From: Saururus chinensis
Lineage: Eukaryota > Streptophyta > Magnoliopsida > Piperales > Saururaceae
Length of the DNA: 64,000 bases
Assembly: GCA_035235625.1 (NCBI GenBank)
Contig: CP141143.1
Coordinates: 27,600,592 to 27,664,591 of the forward strand
Reading direction: 5' to 3'
Below, in pieces: positions 1 to 11,757 of this stretch. A model generated the notes under the pieces. It did no database searches. It worked only from the letters and a program-made list of their open reading frames with translations, and was not told the origin of the DNA. A program made the translations under genes and the position numbers. Numbering within the stretch: the stretch's first letter is position 1; each line of letters opens with the position of its first letter.

Positions 1-1640
1 ATCTTCACCAGTTACTTCATCATACTCCAAGTTGTGTAGGTGCCAAGATTCGCATCTTGCACTACCCTGAGGTACATTGGCAACAATTTGTATGATTCAA
101 CCCAATCCCCATAAATGACCTTTATGACCATATTCCTTGCCGTCCATGCTTTCTTATAAGATATGTTAACGTGAAACCTCTCATTCATTCTTTGAATAAT
201 ATCACCTGGTGTGAGAGTTAATTCGACTTGGATAGCGGGCAATATGACCTTCCAAACAAATGATGCACTACACTACCTATAATCAATGCTAAGCTGGGCA
301 TTTCTGACATGTGTGGTCACCTCCATATGTATCCAATTTAAAGTACCCTACACCCTTCTTTATTGGTCCATGAACTCTCCAAGGGCAAGTACTATCAATG
401 CACTTCACTGTATACTGACATATTTGTGTGTAGAACCTTGTATTGGACATGATTCTTAATTGAAAACACCCTCAAGGCTGTGACAAATGCCTCATTATTC
501 TCAAAGATGTGCCCAACATATAACTTTTCTTTGTTTTGTTGGTCCATATCCATGGCATAATTAATTGCTGCATCTATCTCCTCATCTGTGATATGTGCAT
601 AGAGTGGCTCCTCCTCGTCATAGTATGACGGCTTTTTATCATCCACATTCATGTCATTTACGGCAATTGCATTGTCTACCGCATCATCCCCTCTCCGTCA
701 ACTATCTATTGAGCACTCTCTTTACCTCTGATACCTTCTTTGTTCATGTCATACTCTTCTTCACTTGCTTAACCAATATTATCTTCACCTTCATTGGCCT
801 CATTTACATCAACATCTTCATCATGGACATAGGCACCCCTACACATGAACGTCGCATATGTATTCAATTCCATATGATTTTAACCCTTCTTTAATACCTA
901 AAAATGTTAGATTCATTTATAAATATGTATTTCACCTTGGATTGGATGGTCCAACATCGGTATGTCCAACACTTGTGTAAGGTAATGAATGCTCATCGAG
1001 CTTTGAGTTCCATGTCATGCACTGCCTTGAGACATTTGAAGGTTAAATGTCTCATGTGCATGCTATGTGTACCTTCCACATTACACACAAAATTCATAAT
1101 TTAACATCCTAATTTTTATTGACAATTATAAAATTCAAACAGGATTCACATTGTAATAAACCTTACCTCCAATTAGGTCCACTTCCATCGTCAACAGGTG
1201 CAGGCGACCTATGACATTTATTTGAAGCTATTGTCATCGATAAATTTCCTTCTTCTTCATCATACACCATCATATGCATATGCCTTCCACTACTCACATT
1301 TTTTTCAAAGCTCCTGTGAGAGCTCCTGTGTGAACTATTGCTCCTTTTACTAGGCACTCGGGCCTCTCTTTTGAGAAATAACTCGAATATAAATACATGA
1401 GACAAATGGTGAAACATTTGTCTAAATGATGCCTCATCATCTACAAGTAGTAGCCCTGATCTCGATCTAAATATCAGAAGGTTACATTGTATAATAATTT
1501 TCCATCTCCTTCGATCCCAACCAACTCTACCAGCTACTTGCATCTCAAGTTCATAATAAGAAGATGATTTCTTAATAAATAATCCATCTGTGTGTCGCTC
1601 ATGGTGAAGCATAAAACTAAGCATTTCTTCCACCATCTCT
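1..1640 (-). pseudogene. Mutator-like (MULE) transposase, N-terminal part, frameshifted relic
   Basis: Read on the minus strand, three pieces follow one another. Positions 1636-1163 resemble the N-terminal region of plant MuDR-type proteins. Positions 652-about 300 hold the MuDR DNA-binding region: an acidic stretch, then VGHIFENNEAF...ALRVFSIKNHVQYKV, then after a frameshift a zinc-type C-x4-C-PWRVH...GGDHTC pattern. Positions 242-12 match the conserved block ahead of the DDE core (ISYKKAWTARNMVIKVIYGDWVESYKLLP). Stops and frameshifts separate the pieces, so no functional protein is made. The DDE catalytic core is not visible and would lie beyond the left edge. Family assignment rests on recognised motifs; the terminal inverted repeats were not found. 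Confidence 0.8.
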
Positions 1641-2855
1641 ATTCACTTAATTCATAAAAAATAAATTATAAAAATAATATATTAATAAATTACTTCAAAA
1701 TAACTACTTTTCTTGAGGAAATATGAGATTAATCGAGCTTAATATAAAAATCAGTAGTAAATAAATCAATTACATGCTATCAAAATCAACTTTTTAAGAT
1801 AAAAACCAGCATCATAATTCAAAAAAAAAAAATCATTAAACCCCTCTCCCAGCCAACCCCCTTCCCGGCCTCCCTATTCCCCCTGCCTCCCACTTTAGGG
1901 TCTATATAAGAAGTGTTTGGACGTGAGAGTGAGAGTGAATGAGAGAGAGAGAGAGCGCCATAAAAAGTGAGAGGGAAGATTGAGTCTTTTCTATTGGTTT
2001 GGGAAAATAGAGAGCTTTTATGGCTATTATGCATTGAGAGAAAATAGTACTTGGCAATTGCAATCCCACAATCTTTCATATTTATGCACTTTAGATTCAT
2101 GAATAATTTGTGAATGTGAGGGAGGAAAATAACTTTGAGATATGAACTATATTCCAGGTCACATTGAGGTGTTGCTGAGAAGATCAAATATTATCATTCA
2201 AGCTAGTAGACTTGTTGTAAAAATTGTTTTCAAAGCTTATTTAGAGTGAAGATCAAATTGAATCTAAGTAAATAACTAGGGTGGTGATATAAAAGCTTAG
2301 AGTAGTGTAAAGACTAGTTATAGGAGAGAAATAAATGACCCTTTCATTTATATCAATGATAACTCTATATTTTGTTTATTTAGTGCATTATTTTGGTATG
2401 GACTAAGTGTCTTGTAAATTTTCCCAAGAAATTTTTTTACATAAAAATCTCTTATGTTATGGTTTGATTATTTTTCTTATACGCTAGACACATAGGATTT
2501 TGCACTAGTTGTATTCAAAATAGTTTTGAATTAGGGGCGCTATATTTTAGCCCTACATTTGACCTTTAAAACCGATAAATTTATAAAAACTGTTTGCACC
2601 ATTTTCTTTAGGAATTAGAGTTAAGAAAGTGGAATTGAGACTTTTGAGCATTCTTTTCCTAGAGAAAAAAAGGGTTTTGGGAGCTAACTACAAGAACAAT
2701 CATGAATATGACATTAACTCTAAAAGGTTTGTTAGGACAAACATACCCCCCTTTATTATTGTCTAATTGTCAACCCACTACTCTTAATTCCTCTCCTCAT
2801 CCTCTTGAATGTGTGTCGCTTGGCTCCAAACCTTCCAGTATAGGCAGCAGCCAGT
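1641..2855. other. Intergenic, no gene recognised
   Basis: AT-rich sequence with a poly-A tract near 1820 and a short GA microsatellite near 1932-1956. Open frames here are low-complexity and match nothing I recognise. Confidence 0.5.
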
Positions 2856-2941
2856 GGGTCATGGCTAGTTCCCATGTCCAAATCCAAATGTAAGTTTTGG
2901 GTCATGGCTAGTTCCCATGTCCAAATCCAAATGTAAATTTT
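2856..2941. repeat. Tandem duplication, 2 x 43 bp
   Basis: The unit beginning GGGTCATGGCTAGTTCCCAT occurs at 2856-2898 and again at 2899-2941, nearly identical. It is a recent local duplication in non-coding sequence. Confidence 0.9.
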
Positions 2942-3313
2942 GGTCTCAACCAAGCCTTGCCCTGGAGGCTTATTGTACATAGACATATTTGGTTACTGAA
3001 GCACCTATGGCATGATCTTGCGGCTAGCAGAAGGATAAAGGGAGAGCAGATGGAGAAGGTGGAGAGCAGCGACATCTAGAGGACGTGCCGATGGGTGAAG
3101 ACAGAGGTGGAGGTGGGAGGAGAAGGTGGTCGATAGAGGAGATGGCAAGGAGACATGGTTGCTGAGCATATTTGGGTGTGGCTTGCTATCATAGAGGCAC
3201 TCGGGAAACACCTACCATGTAGCCACAGATAGTTCGGTTCGCTACCCTATGACACTACGCTACTGGGTAGATCTGGCCACGACTTGAGTTACTAGCCACC
3301 TTTAACATAAAAT

Positions 3314-3360
3314 GTAAATATTTACTCTCTTTTTTATATACAAAGAGAGTAAATATTTAC
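3314..3360. repeat. Perfect inverted repeat, 17-bp arms
   Basis: The arm GTAAATATTTACTCTCT at 3314-3330 and its exact reverse complement at 3344-3360 flank a 13-nt loop. It could be a tiny foldback element core. No gene adjoins it. Confidence 0.85.
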
Positions 3361-3835
3361 TATTTTTAGATTACGGACAAAAATAAGCTCTAGTTGATGC
3401 GAGGTGCTCGAGAAGTGTTCAGCAAAGTTTGATTTCATAATTTTTTTTTTTTTTTGCAAACTAGTGAAATCCAATGAAGGTTTTATGATTTTTTAGAGTT
3501 CTTTGAGCTCAAATGTCATAGTTATTTGGAGTAGAGGTTGGAATTCAAAATCAGAACAAAGCAATGTGGACGAGAAGCCTTTGATCCATCTATGACCTAC
3601 TTGTGGCCAGAGCTTGGCACGGTTAGGGGAAGAAGAGGGGGAGAAGTGGTAAGAGTAGGGAGACCGAAGGGGAAGAACAGAAATGGAGGGCGGGCAGAAT
3701 GTTGGTGGAGGCAGCAAGAAAATAGTAGGCAGAGGCTGATTTCTAGGGTGGAGCGGTAACCAAGGTGTGAATGTGAAGTGGGTGGAGGAATGAGTTCAAA
3801 AAATAATAGATTGCCTTGGTAAAATCCATACCAAC

Positions 3836-3920
3836 TACTCCCTTCGTCCTACATTAATAGCTCCAATATTAGTTCTTTTTGAAAACCAAATAGAGCTATT
3901 AATGTAGGATGAAGGGAGTA
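3836..3920. mobile_element. Short Stowaway-like MITE, 85 bp
   Basis: The two ends are inverted copies: TACTCCCTTCGTCCTACATT at the left and AATGTAGGATGAAGGGAGTA at the right. The CTCCCT(C/T)CGTCC terminus and TA ends are typical of Stowaway (Tc1/mariner) MITEs. There is almost no internal sequence. Confidence 0.85.
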
Positions 3921-5031
3921 TGTCCAAATAATGAATGAATAATTCCTTAGTAAAACCATCTGAACTAGGTGATTAATTATTGTTCGATGATGAGAAAACC
4001 ACCTATTGTAGAAGATGGAGAGAATATATTTTGATAATAACTTGAATCCCCTTTTCCCAATATCCTTAGAGGAATGAATAGGGTTACCAGAGGAGTCTTG
4101 AATGGTGGAAATAGTATTAGCAACATAATTCCTAGAGCCACTATATGAAAAAACTATGTGCATCTATCCATTCCACAAGCCACTGAACACATGATTTATC
4201 TATTAAATGACTCTTGAATGGCAAGAGAGATTAATCGATTACTTTCGGATTTATTTTGCACAGGGTTGAATCATTAGGTGATCAATCGTTTTGACTTTCT
4301 CATTTTGCAACGATTGATCGTTCTACCTATTTTTAACAAATTTGCCTTTTTAACTTAATTCTTCTTAAACCTATGTAATCACTTCTTAACCTTTTCCAAG
4401 TAATTTATACATGCCAATGTGATATAGATATGCTTTAAAACCCTTCACATTCTTTAGTCTTTTACCTTGATAAAAAAGAATATGTCTGCTCTTTTTTTCA
4501 AATTTGTCAATTCTAAATTTGACTTAACTACAACAATTTCAAATCAGACTCTAAGACATATGACTCATATGTTCTAATATAAGTTTGAAAAAGAAATTAC
4601 CTAATAAACTAGACATATGACTTATATGTTCTTACAGAATCCCTGTCTCACCCCTCTCTGACCTGCCACTCTCTCCCACGTGAAGAGAGGGTCAGCTGTC
4701 ATCTCCCCCCTCTTGCTCCTCCCTCCTTTGCTGCCTCGTGAAGCATGAGGCTAGCCCCTTGCTTGTTGTTGAGCCACCGCCTTGCTCTTCCTCCTTGTCT
4801 TGGTGGTGAAGATCAAGAGAGAAGATCTTTTTCCCTCTCTCACTCTTTCTTTGTTGCACGCCAAGCCTTGTCTCGGGCTGCAAACAAGGTTCTCTTGGGG
4901 GTGAATCGGTGGCTTGTGCACCAATTGGAGGATTGAACAAAGCAAACTCTTCCTTTCCATGCATGTTGATAGGGTGCCAATGGTGATCTTAATCATAAAT
5001 CTACACGAGATATTTCACAGTCCCTTGTTTA
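3921..5031. other. Intergenic, no gene recognised
   Basis: AT-rich DNA with pyrimidine-rich patches at 4640-4830. Overlapping frames at 4690-5000 on both strands are low-complexity and not believable as genes. Confidence 0.5.
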
Positions 5032-5401
5032 TACTCCTTCCATCCTAAATTAATAGCAAATTTTGGCAAAAAAATGTGTTCCATATTAATAGCTTTATTT
5101 TGTTAAATTTAAGTGGCTTGGTACTTAAAAAAGAGTATCATTAGTTTATGGATGAGAAGTCTGTCACCACCCACTTTATCCAGCCTACCCCACTTTTATA
5201 CAGTTGGTAGATATCCATCGGCCCGATATACACAGACGGTAGATATCTACCAACTGTGTTAAGGGGGTGGGATGGATAAAGTGGAGGGTGGCAGACTTCT
5301 CATCATTAGTTTAATTTTCTTTCTCTTCAATTTGGGTCTCGCCATTCAATAAAAAATATTATTTTTCTAAATGGAGCTATTAATATGGGGTGGAAGGAGT
5401 A
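5032..5401. mobile_element. Stowaway-like MITE carrying a nested MITE
   Basis: The left end TACTCCTTCCATCCTAAATT and the right end at 5380-5401 are inverted copies, with ATTAATAGC on the inner side of each. The interior is split by a second foldback element at 5151-5304. Confidence 0.8.
5151..5304. mobile_element. Nested foldback MITE with 9-bp direct flanks
   Basis: The arms GATGAGAAGTCTGTCACCAC and, inverted, the GGGTGGCAGACTTCTCATC end enclose a further inner palindrome around TAGATATCTACC. ATTAGTTTA occurs at 5140-5148 and 5305-5313, which fits a 9-bp target-site duplication as left by Mutator-type elements. The element lies inside the MITE at 5032-5401, so it is the younger insertion. 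Confidence 0.8.
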
Positions 5402-6186
5402 TTTGATTAAGCCTAAAAAAAGTATAATTTTCCTTGTGGGTGCATAGTCTTCATCTTTGGGACTCAACCTCTAAAGGTCAAGAAGTTTCAGCCCCTTGCT
5501 ATTATCTTAATCAATTTTTATTAATAATGAAGTAGAGATTATTACTTATATATGTGTGATATTGTTGATTTGCATGTAAATCATCTTTGACGGAAATAAA
5601 AATTGAAAATTTTTACCTCCACTGGACAGACTCTCTTCCTTGGCCCCAACATGTGCATAGATGTTTAACATGGTACATAGCTACTAGGTGACTATGCTAG
5701 GACCATACTACATAGTTAATTAATTAAAAAGCATGTTATTATATACCTATCTTCTTTTTCTCTTGATACATATTCCGTCTCTTTTGAAAAAGAAAAATAT
5801 GATCTCTTTACCCCAAATTAACTCCACTTGGTTTTTCAAAATGCCCTAATTGGAGCTATTAATGTTGCCAGAAATCTTTGCAAGTGTGTAACGAGGCAGA
5901 CTCATGGTGATGCTTCACACGCATACCAGCCGTCCGATCACCAAAATCTATGGCGCACATGCTATTTTTACGCGAAGAATTAACGTGTTGTTAGCATTAA
6001 CTTCTGATTACGTCGTCTTCATTAACACAGTAACATATTGCTTGCTCACTTCGTAGCACAGCACACATTCAGCAGCACGATCTATAGTTCTCATTTTCCT
6101 AACATGCACCAATGGCAGTCCTAAACAATCTTGTAGACTTGCAGAATTATAAATTTTCATGGAGCGAACGGTTTAGATCCCCACCG

Positions 6187-6490
6187 TTGACGTCAATGCT
6201 GGCTGCGTCTAGCAAGTCTACTTGACGCGAACTTTCGTTCGCTTGTTTTTTCTAAAGAGAGAGACGTCTTGGCAGTGCGGTGGGGCGATGGGTATAATAA
6301 TTACTAATAGCCCGCAGGAATTGTCTACCTTTGATTAGTCTTTATGACCAAACTACGTAGAAGCTTCAACATTACCAATAATTGGAGGCTGCCACCGTTT
6401 TCAATGGTAAGCTCCAAAATTGAACGACCGATAGATTGACTAACTTTGTGCCCATCAAGAGAAAAAGAGCCCTCCCTCTCTATGTATAAG
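6187..6490 (+). promoter_or_regulatory. Promoter of peptide gene A: W-box cores, TGACGTCA, TATA box
   Basis: A TATA-like TATGTATAAG lies at 6481-6490, about 100 bp before the first ATG. Upstream are TTGAC (W-box core, WRKY type) at 6187 and 6222 and TTGACT at 6436. The first overlaps a perfect palindrome TGACGTCA at 6188-6195, a bZIP/TGA-factor type site. The same elements sit at equivalent places in copy B, with TGACGTTA in place of TGACGTCA. The sites are seen directly; defence-inducible control is inference. Confidence 0.5.
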
Positions 6491-6586
6491 AAAGCCAACT
6501 TCATTTTACTTGAAAGGTGGCCTTGATCGGCTTCAATATCTGATCACCAGAAGTAGTAGAACTGCCCCTTCAGACAATCTATTCCA

Positions 6587-6826
6587 ATGTCAATCCCTCG
6601 CAAATCTGCCATGCAAGCCTTTCTTCTCCTGGCCTTGCTCGTTTCCTGCATTGTATTTCAGGTGGCTGATGCAAATCAAGAAGAGCGTGGACGCTTTCAT
6701 GATCATGGAAATAATCCAGCTACACCTAGAAAGAAGAAGCCCCCGAATTTTGGTCCTCCCCAGAGGAAGACAATAGAACACGACAGTTCTCAATCTTCCA
6801 GGTTTAGAGAAGGTGGCGGTGACTAA
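6587..6826 (+). CDS. Small secreted peptide precursor A, SCOOP-like
   Basis: Encodes 79 aa. Residues 9-29 form a classic signal peptide (Met9, FLLLALLVSCIVF core, cleavage probably after ADA at 27-29), so translation may start at Met1 or at Met9 (6611). The mature part is hydrophilic: an acidic/His start, a basic Pro-rich stretch (RKKKPPNFGPP, 48-58), and a C-terminal tail with SSQSS at 67-71 followed by RFREGGGD. It has no cysteine after the signal. The paralogue at 17817-18137 shares the signal peptide almost residue for residue and the tail, while the middle differs strongly. This is the pattern of a processed apoplastic signalling peptide. The SSQSS plus Gly-rich tail resembles the SxS motif of Brassicaceae SCOOP phytocytokines (MIK2 ligands); that link is inference from a short motif. 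No intron is needed, and a TATA box lies about 100 bp upstream. Confidence 0.75.
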   Translation: MSIPRKSAMQAFLLLALLVSCIVFQVADANQEERGRFHDHGNNPATPRKKKPPNFGPPQRKTIEHDSSQSSRFREGGGD

Positions 6827-7619
6827 TATTGGTCCGCAACGCCAATTCTGAATCTTCCCTCAGGTTAGGCATCAATCCATGATTTTACTTCATATCAATG
6901 GCTTTTATTTTAAGAAATACTTGATCACCTCTCTTGTTCTGTCATCTGTGTGGTACACTTACTATTTCGTTTTTGGATAGAGATGATATGTTGAACATTT
7001 CATTGTTTTGCTATACATGGCTGCGATATGTTATATAATTCTGGCATGGTTTACATGGACTTGGGCTTTGATCATTGATATTGGACCAAAAGCCATTTGT
7101 TACATGTGTCAGAAAATTTACATGACATACATTAGCTCTACTACGGGGGTCATACTTCTACATATAAATTGTCTAGTGGATTTTAAGGGTTTGTTTATAT
7201 TGGTGAAAACTAGGAAAAAGAGAAAGGGAAGAGAAAGTGAATCTAGGTAAAAGGGAAAGTAGGAGATTCTTAAAAAAATTATATTTTTTGGTTGACTAAT
7301 GTTGATATATTTTTTCAGGGTAAATATGAAATGACGGACAAAGGAGTTTAATAAGGTGCAAATGCCACGTTCTTATTTCTCAACCCACTTATTGAGAAAA
7401 ATAAAGCCTTGACTTTTCTTTTTAATTCATGTTTGATGTAAACAAACTTTTATTTGAGTAGAAGTTTGACACGATCCTTAGCTAAAGAAGTAGCCATGGA
7501 CAAGCCTTGATTGCATCTTTGTAGAAATTTTACACAATTTGAAGAATATTGTTTTAGATAGTGTCCTTGTCCACCATCCAATAGAATCGCCAACAAAATT
7601 TACAACTCCTCAAATAGCA
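6827..7619. other. 3' flank of peptide gene A, shared with copy B
   Basis: Non-coding sequence conserved with 18138-18480 and 19690-19990. No second gene is visible. The boundary with the gypsy fragment falls near 7610-7620. Confidence 0.6.
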
Positions 7620-8214
7620 TTCACCTGCTCGTCTGCCCATCCGTCAAAGGGTGATTACTGGTTGAAAAGTTGAGCTGAGTGCCCAACATCTCAAACAGTT
7701 GTGTCCAAAATTTGCTTGTGAAACGAATGTCTCTATCGATCACGATGTTTACTGGAAGTCCTCAATACTTGACAACGTTCCTGAAGAAAAGATCCATGAC
7801 CGTCTCAGCACTACAAGTCTTTGGGGCTGCTATGAACTTCCTATACTTAGGGAAGTGGTCTACTACTGCCATGATAGACTCGAAGCCTTGCACAATCGGT
7901 AAACCAGTTATGAAGTTCATGGACAAGCTGACCCATAGTCAATCTGGAATGGAAAGGGGCTGCAACATGCCTGCTTCCTTCTGCCTCTCTGTCTTGTCCT
8001 GTTAGCAAACTATGCACGTCCTCATGTAGTGCTCCATATCTTCTAGCATCCGCGGGCAGAAGTAGTTTCGGGAAAAGAGTGCATGAGTCATCTCTTGTTC
8101 GGGATGACCCGCCCTTACAGAGTCATAGGTTTCCTTCAGCAACCAATGACTCAAACTGCCATCTAAGGGGATGTAAGGGCGTTCTCCCATTGCATATAGC
8201 ACCCCCTCCTCCAA
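7620..8214 (-). pseudogene. Gypsy integrase fragment (zinc finger and core)
   Basis: The H2C2 zinc-binding region lies at 8214-8002 (HPEQEMTHALFSRNYFCPRM ... CIVC). The core follows at about 7960-7620, with VINIVIDRD-type and [12 protein letters not shown] motifs readable across stops. The sequence is truncated at about 7620 against duplicon A. Confidence 0.75.
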
Positions 8215-8467
8215 CCAAAACTGCTGTGTAGACTCGTCCTACACGGATTCGATCAGCCTAAGGCAAGTTTGATCCTTCTCCGTGGCATCTCATATCCGAT
8301 CCAACATATCCCCTAAAATCGTACAAATGCCGTCATTGTTGCCTCATGTTAGTTCGTCGGCTAAGGGCATTAGCCACAACATTGGCCTTGCCCGGCTTGT
8401 ACTCCAAAATGAAATTGAATTCAGCCAAAAATTCTTGCCATTGTGCTTGCTTGGGTGAAAGTTTTTT

Positions 8468-8815
8468 CTACATAGTGAAGTAGCTCGTGGCTATGTTATC
8501 TGTTCGAACAATGGACTTCGCTCCCAGTAGGTAGTGTCTCCAAGTTCTAAGGTAGTGGACGACCACTGTCATCTTCTTCTCATGGATTGAATATCTTTGT
8601 TTAGTCTCATTAAGCTTGCGGCTCTCATACGCAACAGGGTGACCTGATTGGATCAACACTCCTCTAATCGCCCGATTGGAAGCATCAGTTTGTAGCTCAA
8701 AGGGTGCATCAAACTCAGGGAGTTTGAGCACTGGCTCAGATGATATTGCCTCTTTTAGTAGCTCAAATGCCATTTGGCACGCCTCAACCCAGCACCAAGG
8801 CTTGTCTTTCTTCAA
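8468..8815 (-). pseudogene. Gypsy RNase H domain fragment
   Basis: Shows the FELQTDASNRAI start, the HPVAYESRKLNETKQRYS stretch, a (K)EKKMTVVVHYLRTWRHYLLG block and the RTDN motif, in the order of plant gypsy RNase H. The E of the usual EKE motif region is degraded. Confidence 0.85.
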
Positions 8816-8931
8816 AAGGTCAGTTAGTGCAGCTACCTTCTTCGAATAGTTTTTGATGGCTCATCGGTAGTAGTTCACTAGTCCCAGGAACGATTTCAGC
8901 TCTGTCACCTTCATTGGGACTGGCCACTATG

Positions 8932-9429
8932 CTATGGCCTTGACCTTCTGTCCGTCCATCGTACTCTTCCCTCCGATACACAATGCCCTAAGAACTCTAT
9001 CTCTGTTTGGGCAAAGCAACACTTTTTGAGCTTCAAAAATAGCTTGTGCTCCCTTAGTCTTTCCAGCACAATCTTGAGACGTCCGATATGCTTATCGAAG
9101 AATGCATTGTACACCACAATGTTGTCAAGCTGGATGACCACAAATCAGTCTAGATAGGGTCTGAAAACATCGTTCAACAATGTGCAAAAAGTGGCTAGTG
9201 CATTCGTCAAGCTAAAAGGCATGATCAGAAACTTGAACAACCCATTACGAGTTACCATTACTGTCTTCGCCTTGTCGCCCACATCAATGTGCACCAGCCA
9301 ATAACCTAACCTAAGTTCCAGCTTGGAGAAATAGGAAGTCTTTGCAAGTCGGTCGAACAAGTTAGCCACCAACGGGATTGGATTCTTGTTCTTCTTGGTA
9401 ATCTGATTCAGCGCTCGGTAATTCACCAT
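8932..9429 (-). pseudogene. Gypsy reverse transcriptase fragments, active site altered
   Basis: Positions 9429-9145 carry VNYRALNQITKKN...PIP and FSKLELRLGYW, the early RT motifs (the usual DL near FSK is EL here). Positions 9141-8932 carry QLDNIVVYNAF where functional elements have Y-x-DD, so the second catalytic Asp is Asn. A stop separates the halves. Confidence 0.85.
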
Positions 9430-9787
9430 AAGTGAAGGAAACCATCCTACTTCCTCTGATATTGGACTAATGCTCCAAAGGGAGCTTTGGATGGTCTGAT
9501 AAAGCCAACCTTCAACAACTCTTCGAGCTATCTTCTTAGTTCAGCTAATTCCGGTGGAGCCATATGATAGGGAGCTCGGTTTGGAGGGCGAGCTTCAGTA
9601 ACAACTTGATAGCATGATCTACAGCATGTCATGGGGGAAGGGTTTGTGGCAACTTGGGTGGCATCACTTCCACAAACTCGCTCAGCAGTCTCCCCACTTT
9701 ATCTAGAATGACCCCTATTGTGTTCTCCTCCACTTCCACCATCGAGACCAAATAGGTCTTATGGCCTTGCTCGAGGCCCTTCTTAAG

Positions 9788-11687
9788 TGTTACATCCCAA
9801 CTTTTTACATTAACTTAAAAGTCGGCATTACGTAAAATTTGTAAGCGTAGATGGCCCGGATCGACCGTGTATAAACAAGAAACTCATAATAATACTAAAG
9901 TGCATACGTACAAAAATCCAAAATAAATTAGAGCTACACACGCCATAAGTTTATGTCAGCAGAAATATACAATGTCTACAAAATATTTAATTAACAAAAT
10001 CCGGCATATCAGCTCTTGTTCCATGGACCGATCGGTTACAGTCCCAAATTGGTATTTACACCTGCATTATCTGGGGGTGGGTGAGTATAAAACATTATAC
10101 CCAGTAGGTAGTGTTAAATACTATGAACACGCAAAGGCAAAATATATTGTATAATAAGTTTAAAATCAAACAATCACATAACTTAAAACAAATTCTTTTC
10201 GTACATAGAATGTCGCTGATACTAAAATGACATACACCCGTGCTCATGGGGCAACGGGATCAGAAGAAGAGGGGTTTTCCCATGATACCCCAACTTCTAT
10301 GCGCGCCAAAAGCCTCTTTAGGCAGTATCGAGGAGTAATAAACTCTGATAGTTCTTAGTGTTGCATACCGAAGAACTACCCTTCAAATTCTGAATTTTTA
10401 AAAATAAACGGAATAACCAAATAATGTTCGAATAATAGATACTAAAATGATCTCGTAAGGACGGACCTATGTCCGGCCCTTAACGATATTTTAAACCCTT
10501 TAAAATAATCTCCATTGTACGACTTGAAGTGATAAGAGAAAAGAACGGAGCATAGCCCTAACACAAAAATAGAATTTAAAACCACCTACCCTTGTTAAGC
10601 CTACGTTTGCAGTTGGCTTAAAAGCGGTGGGCGGCACCTCCCCTTACGCAGAGATGGTTTCCTCGTCCGGTTCGGGTGAAGCGGACATAACCTCCCCTAG
10701 TGCTGGGACCGTCTCCTCGTCCGACTTGGGTGAGGCGGGCAGAACCTCCCTTAACGTTGGGACAGTCTCCTTGTTCGGCTGGGGTGAAGCGGATAGAACC
10801 TCCCCTAGCGCTGGGACCATCTCCTCGTCTGGCTCGGGTGAGGCGGGCAGAACCTCCCTTAACGTCGGGACATTCTCCTTGTCCGGCTCGGGTGAGGCGG
10901 GCAGAACCTCCCCTAATGTCAGGGCAATCCTCATTTCTGACCGTAGAGTGGTAGACAGGGCCTCCTCGAGCCTCGAGTCATTTTTACTGTTTAGAGGGGT
11001 TATCTCGAAGAACGGACCCTCTCACATTGTCGGGCACCATCGATTTAGGTAAATTTGGTTTTTGAATGGGCATAGAAAAGTTAAGAAACATACGTTTAAA
11101 GTATAAAAATGGCGTGAAGTAAGGCAAAAGAGGGGAAGCATTGGATAGGGGCGAGTAGGGCACCCCCTCCCCTTCCCCTATAAATAGAAAACCAGCAGTA
11201 TGTGGCGCACATCCAACAGCCGACAGAACATAGGCTAGTCGTGCAAGCTAGCCGCGCAGGCAAGCTGCAAGGTAGCCTGGACTTGCCGCTTGAGCTAACG
11301 CCAGCATCAGCTTGCTTACATCAAAATAATTTTATATATATATATATATTTTTAAAACGGAAAATAACTTTATATCGGGTATAACTTTTTACCCTGAGCT
11401 CGGAATTACGCGATCTTAGTACCGTTGGACTCGTATTGACAAGCCCTTCAAAACAAGACTACACAAGCACAAGTTTCTTACAATAAGAATGTGGGTCCCG
11501 CCCAAGACACGCACAACAAGGTCGTAGTCTACGATCTTGGTGTGCAAAAATTTACGTTTTTATGCTCAATACCACCAACTCTAAGAAACCCTATGAATAA
11601 ATTAAAAGGGTTGACAAAAAATGAGGCTAAAACAACATTAAATTGATAAGTAAAGTTTATTAGGTTAAAAAAAATTGGGGTGTAACA
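9788..11687 (+). mobile_element. Solo LTR, 1.9 kb, inserted in the gypsy element
   Basis: It starts TGTTACATCCCAAC and ends GGGGTGTAACA, inverted termini typical of LTRs. Flanks are TTAAG (9783-9787) and ATAAG (11688-11692), a 5-bp target duplication with one mismatch. A TATA box (CTATAAATAG near 11177) puts the LTR in plus orientation. Gypsy coding sequence continues on both sides. No internal retroelement sequence is attached. It contains a six-copy 54-bp minisatellite at 10627-10951. Confidence 0.8.
10627..10951. repeat. 54-bp minisatellite in the solo LTR, about 6 copies
   Basis: Units built on AACCTCCCCTAG...GGGAC...GGGTGAGGCGGGCAG repeat every 54 bp. As 54 is divisible by 3, frames stay open on both strands, giving artificial 18-residue protein repeats (SGEAGRTS...). 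This is a U3-type tandem repeat, not a gene. Confidence 0.85.
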
Positions 11688-11757
11688 ATAAGATAGAGGG
11701 TAGGCACAACCTGCACCTTGGTCTCACCTTTGTTCTAAACAGCTAAGTAGGGAATTC

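Larger units (their letters stand above)
5717..7610 (+). repeat. Duplicon A (copy 1 of the secreted-peptide segment)
   Basis: This segment is similar to 17331-18480 plus 19690-19990 (duplicon B) and, in its upstream and 5' parts, to 41534-43050 (duplicon C). Shared landmarks in order: the CTTCTTTTTCTCTT stretch with a half-MITE (shared with C), GGCAGTCCTAAAC, the block around GCGAACGGTTTAGATCCCC (shared with B), the TATA region, the peptide gene, and a long 3' flank up to about 7600, where a gypsy fragment begins. The 7320-7600 tail reappears in B only after a 1.2 kb insertion. Confidence 0.85.

Noticed and set aside
10627..11052. 141-codon frame with 18-residue repeats
   Set aside because: Produced by a 54-bp tandem repeat in a solo LTR; open on both strands and in other frames.
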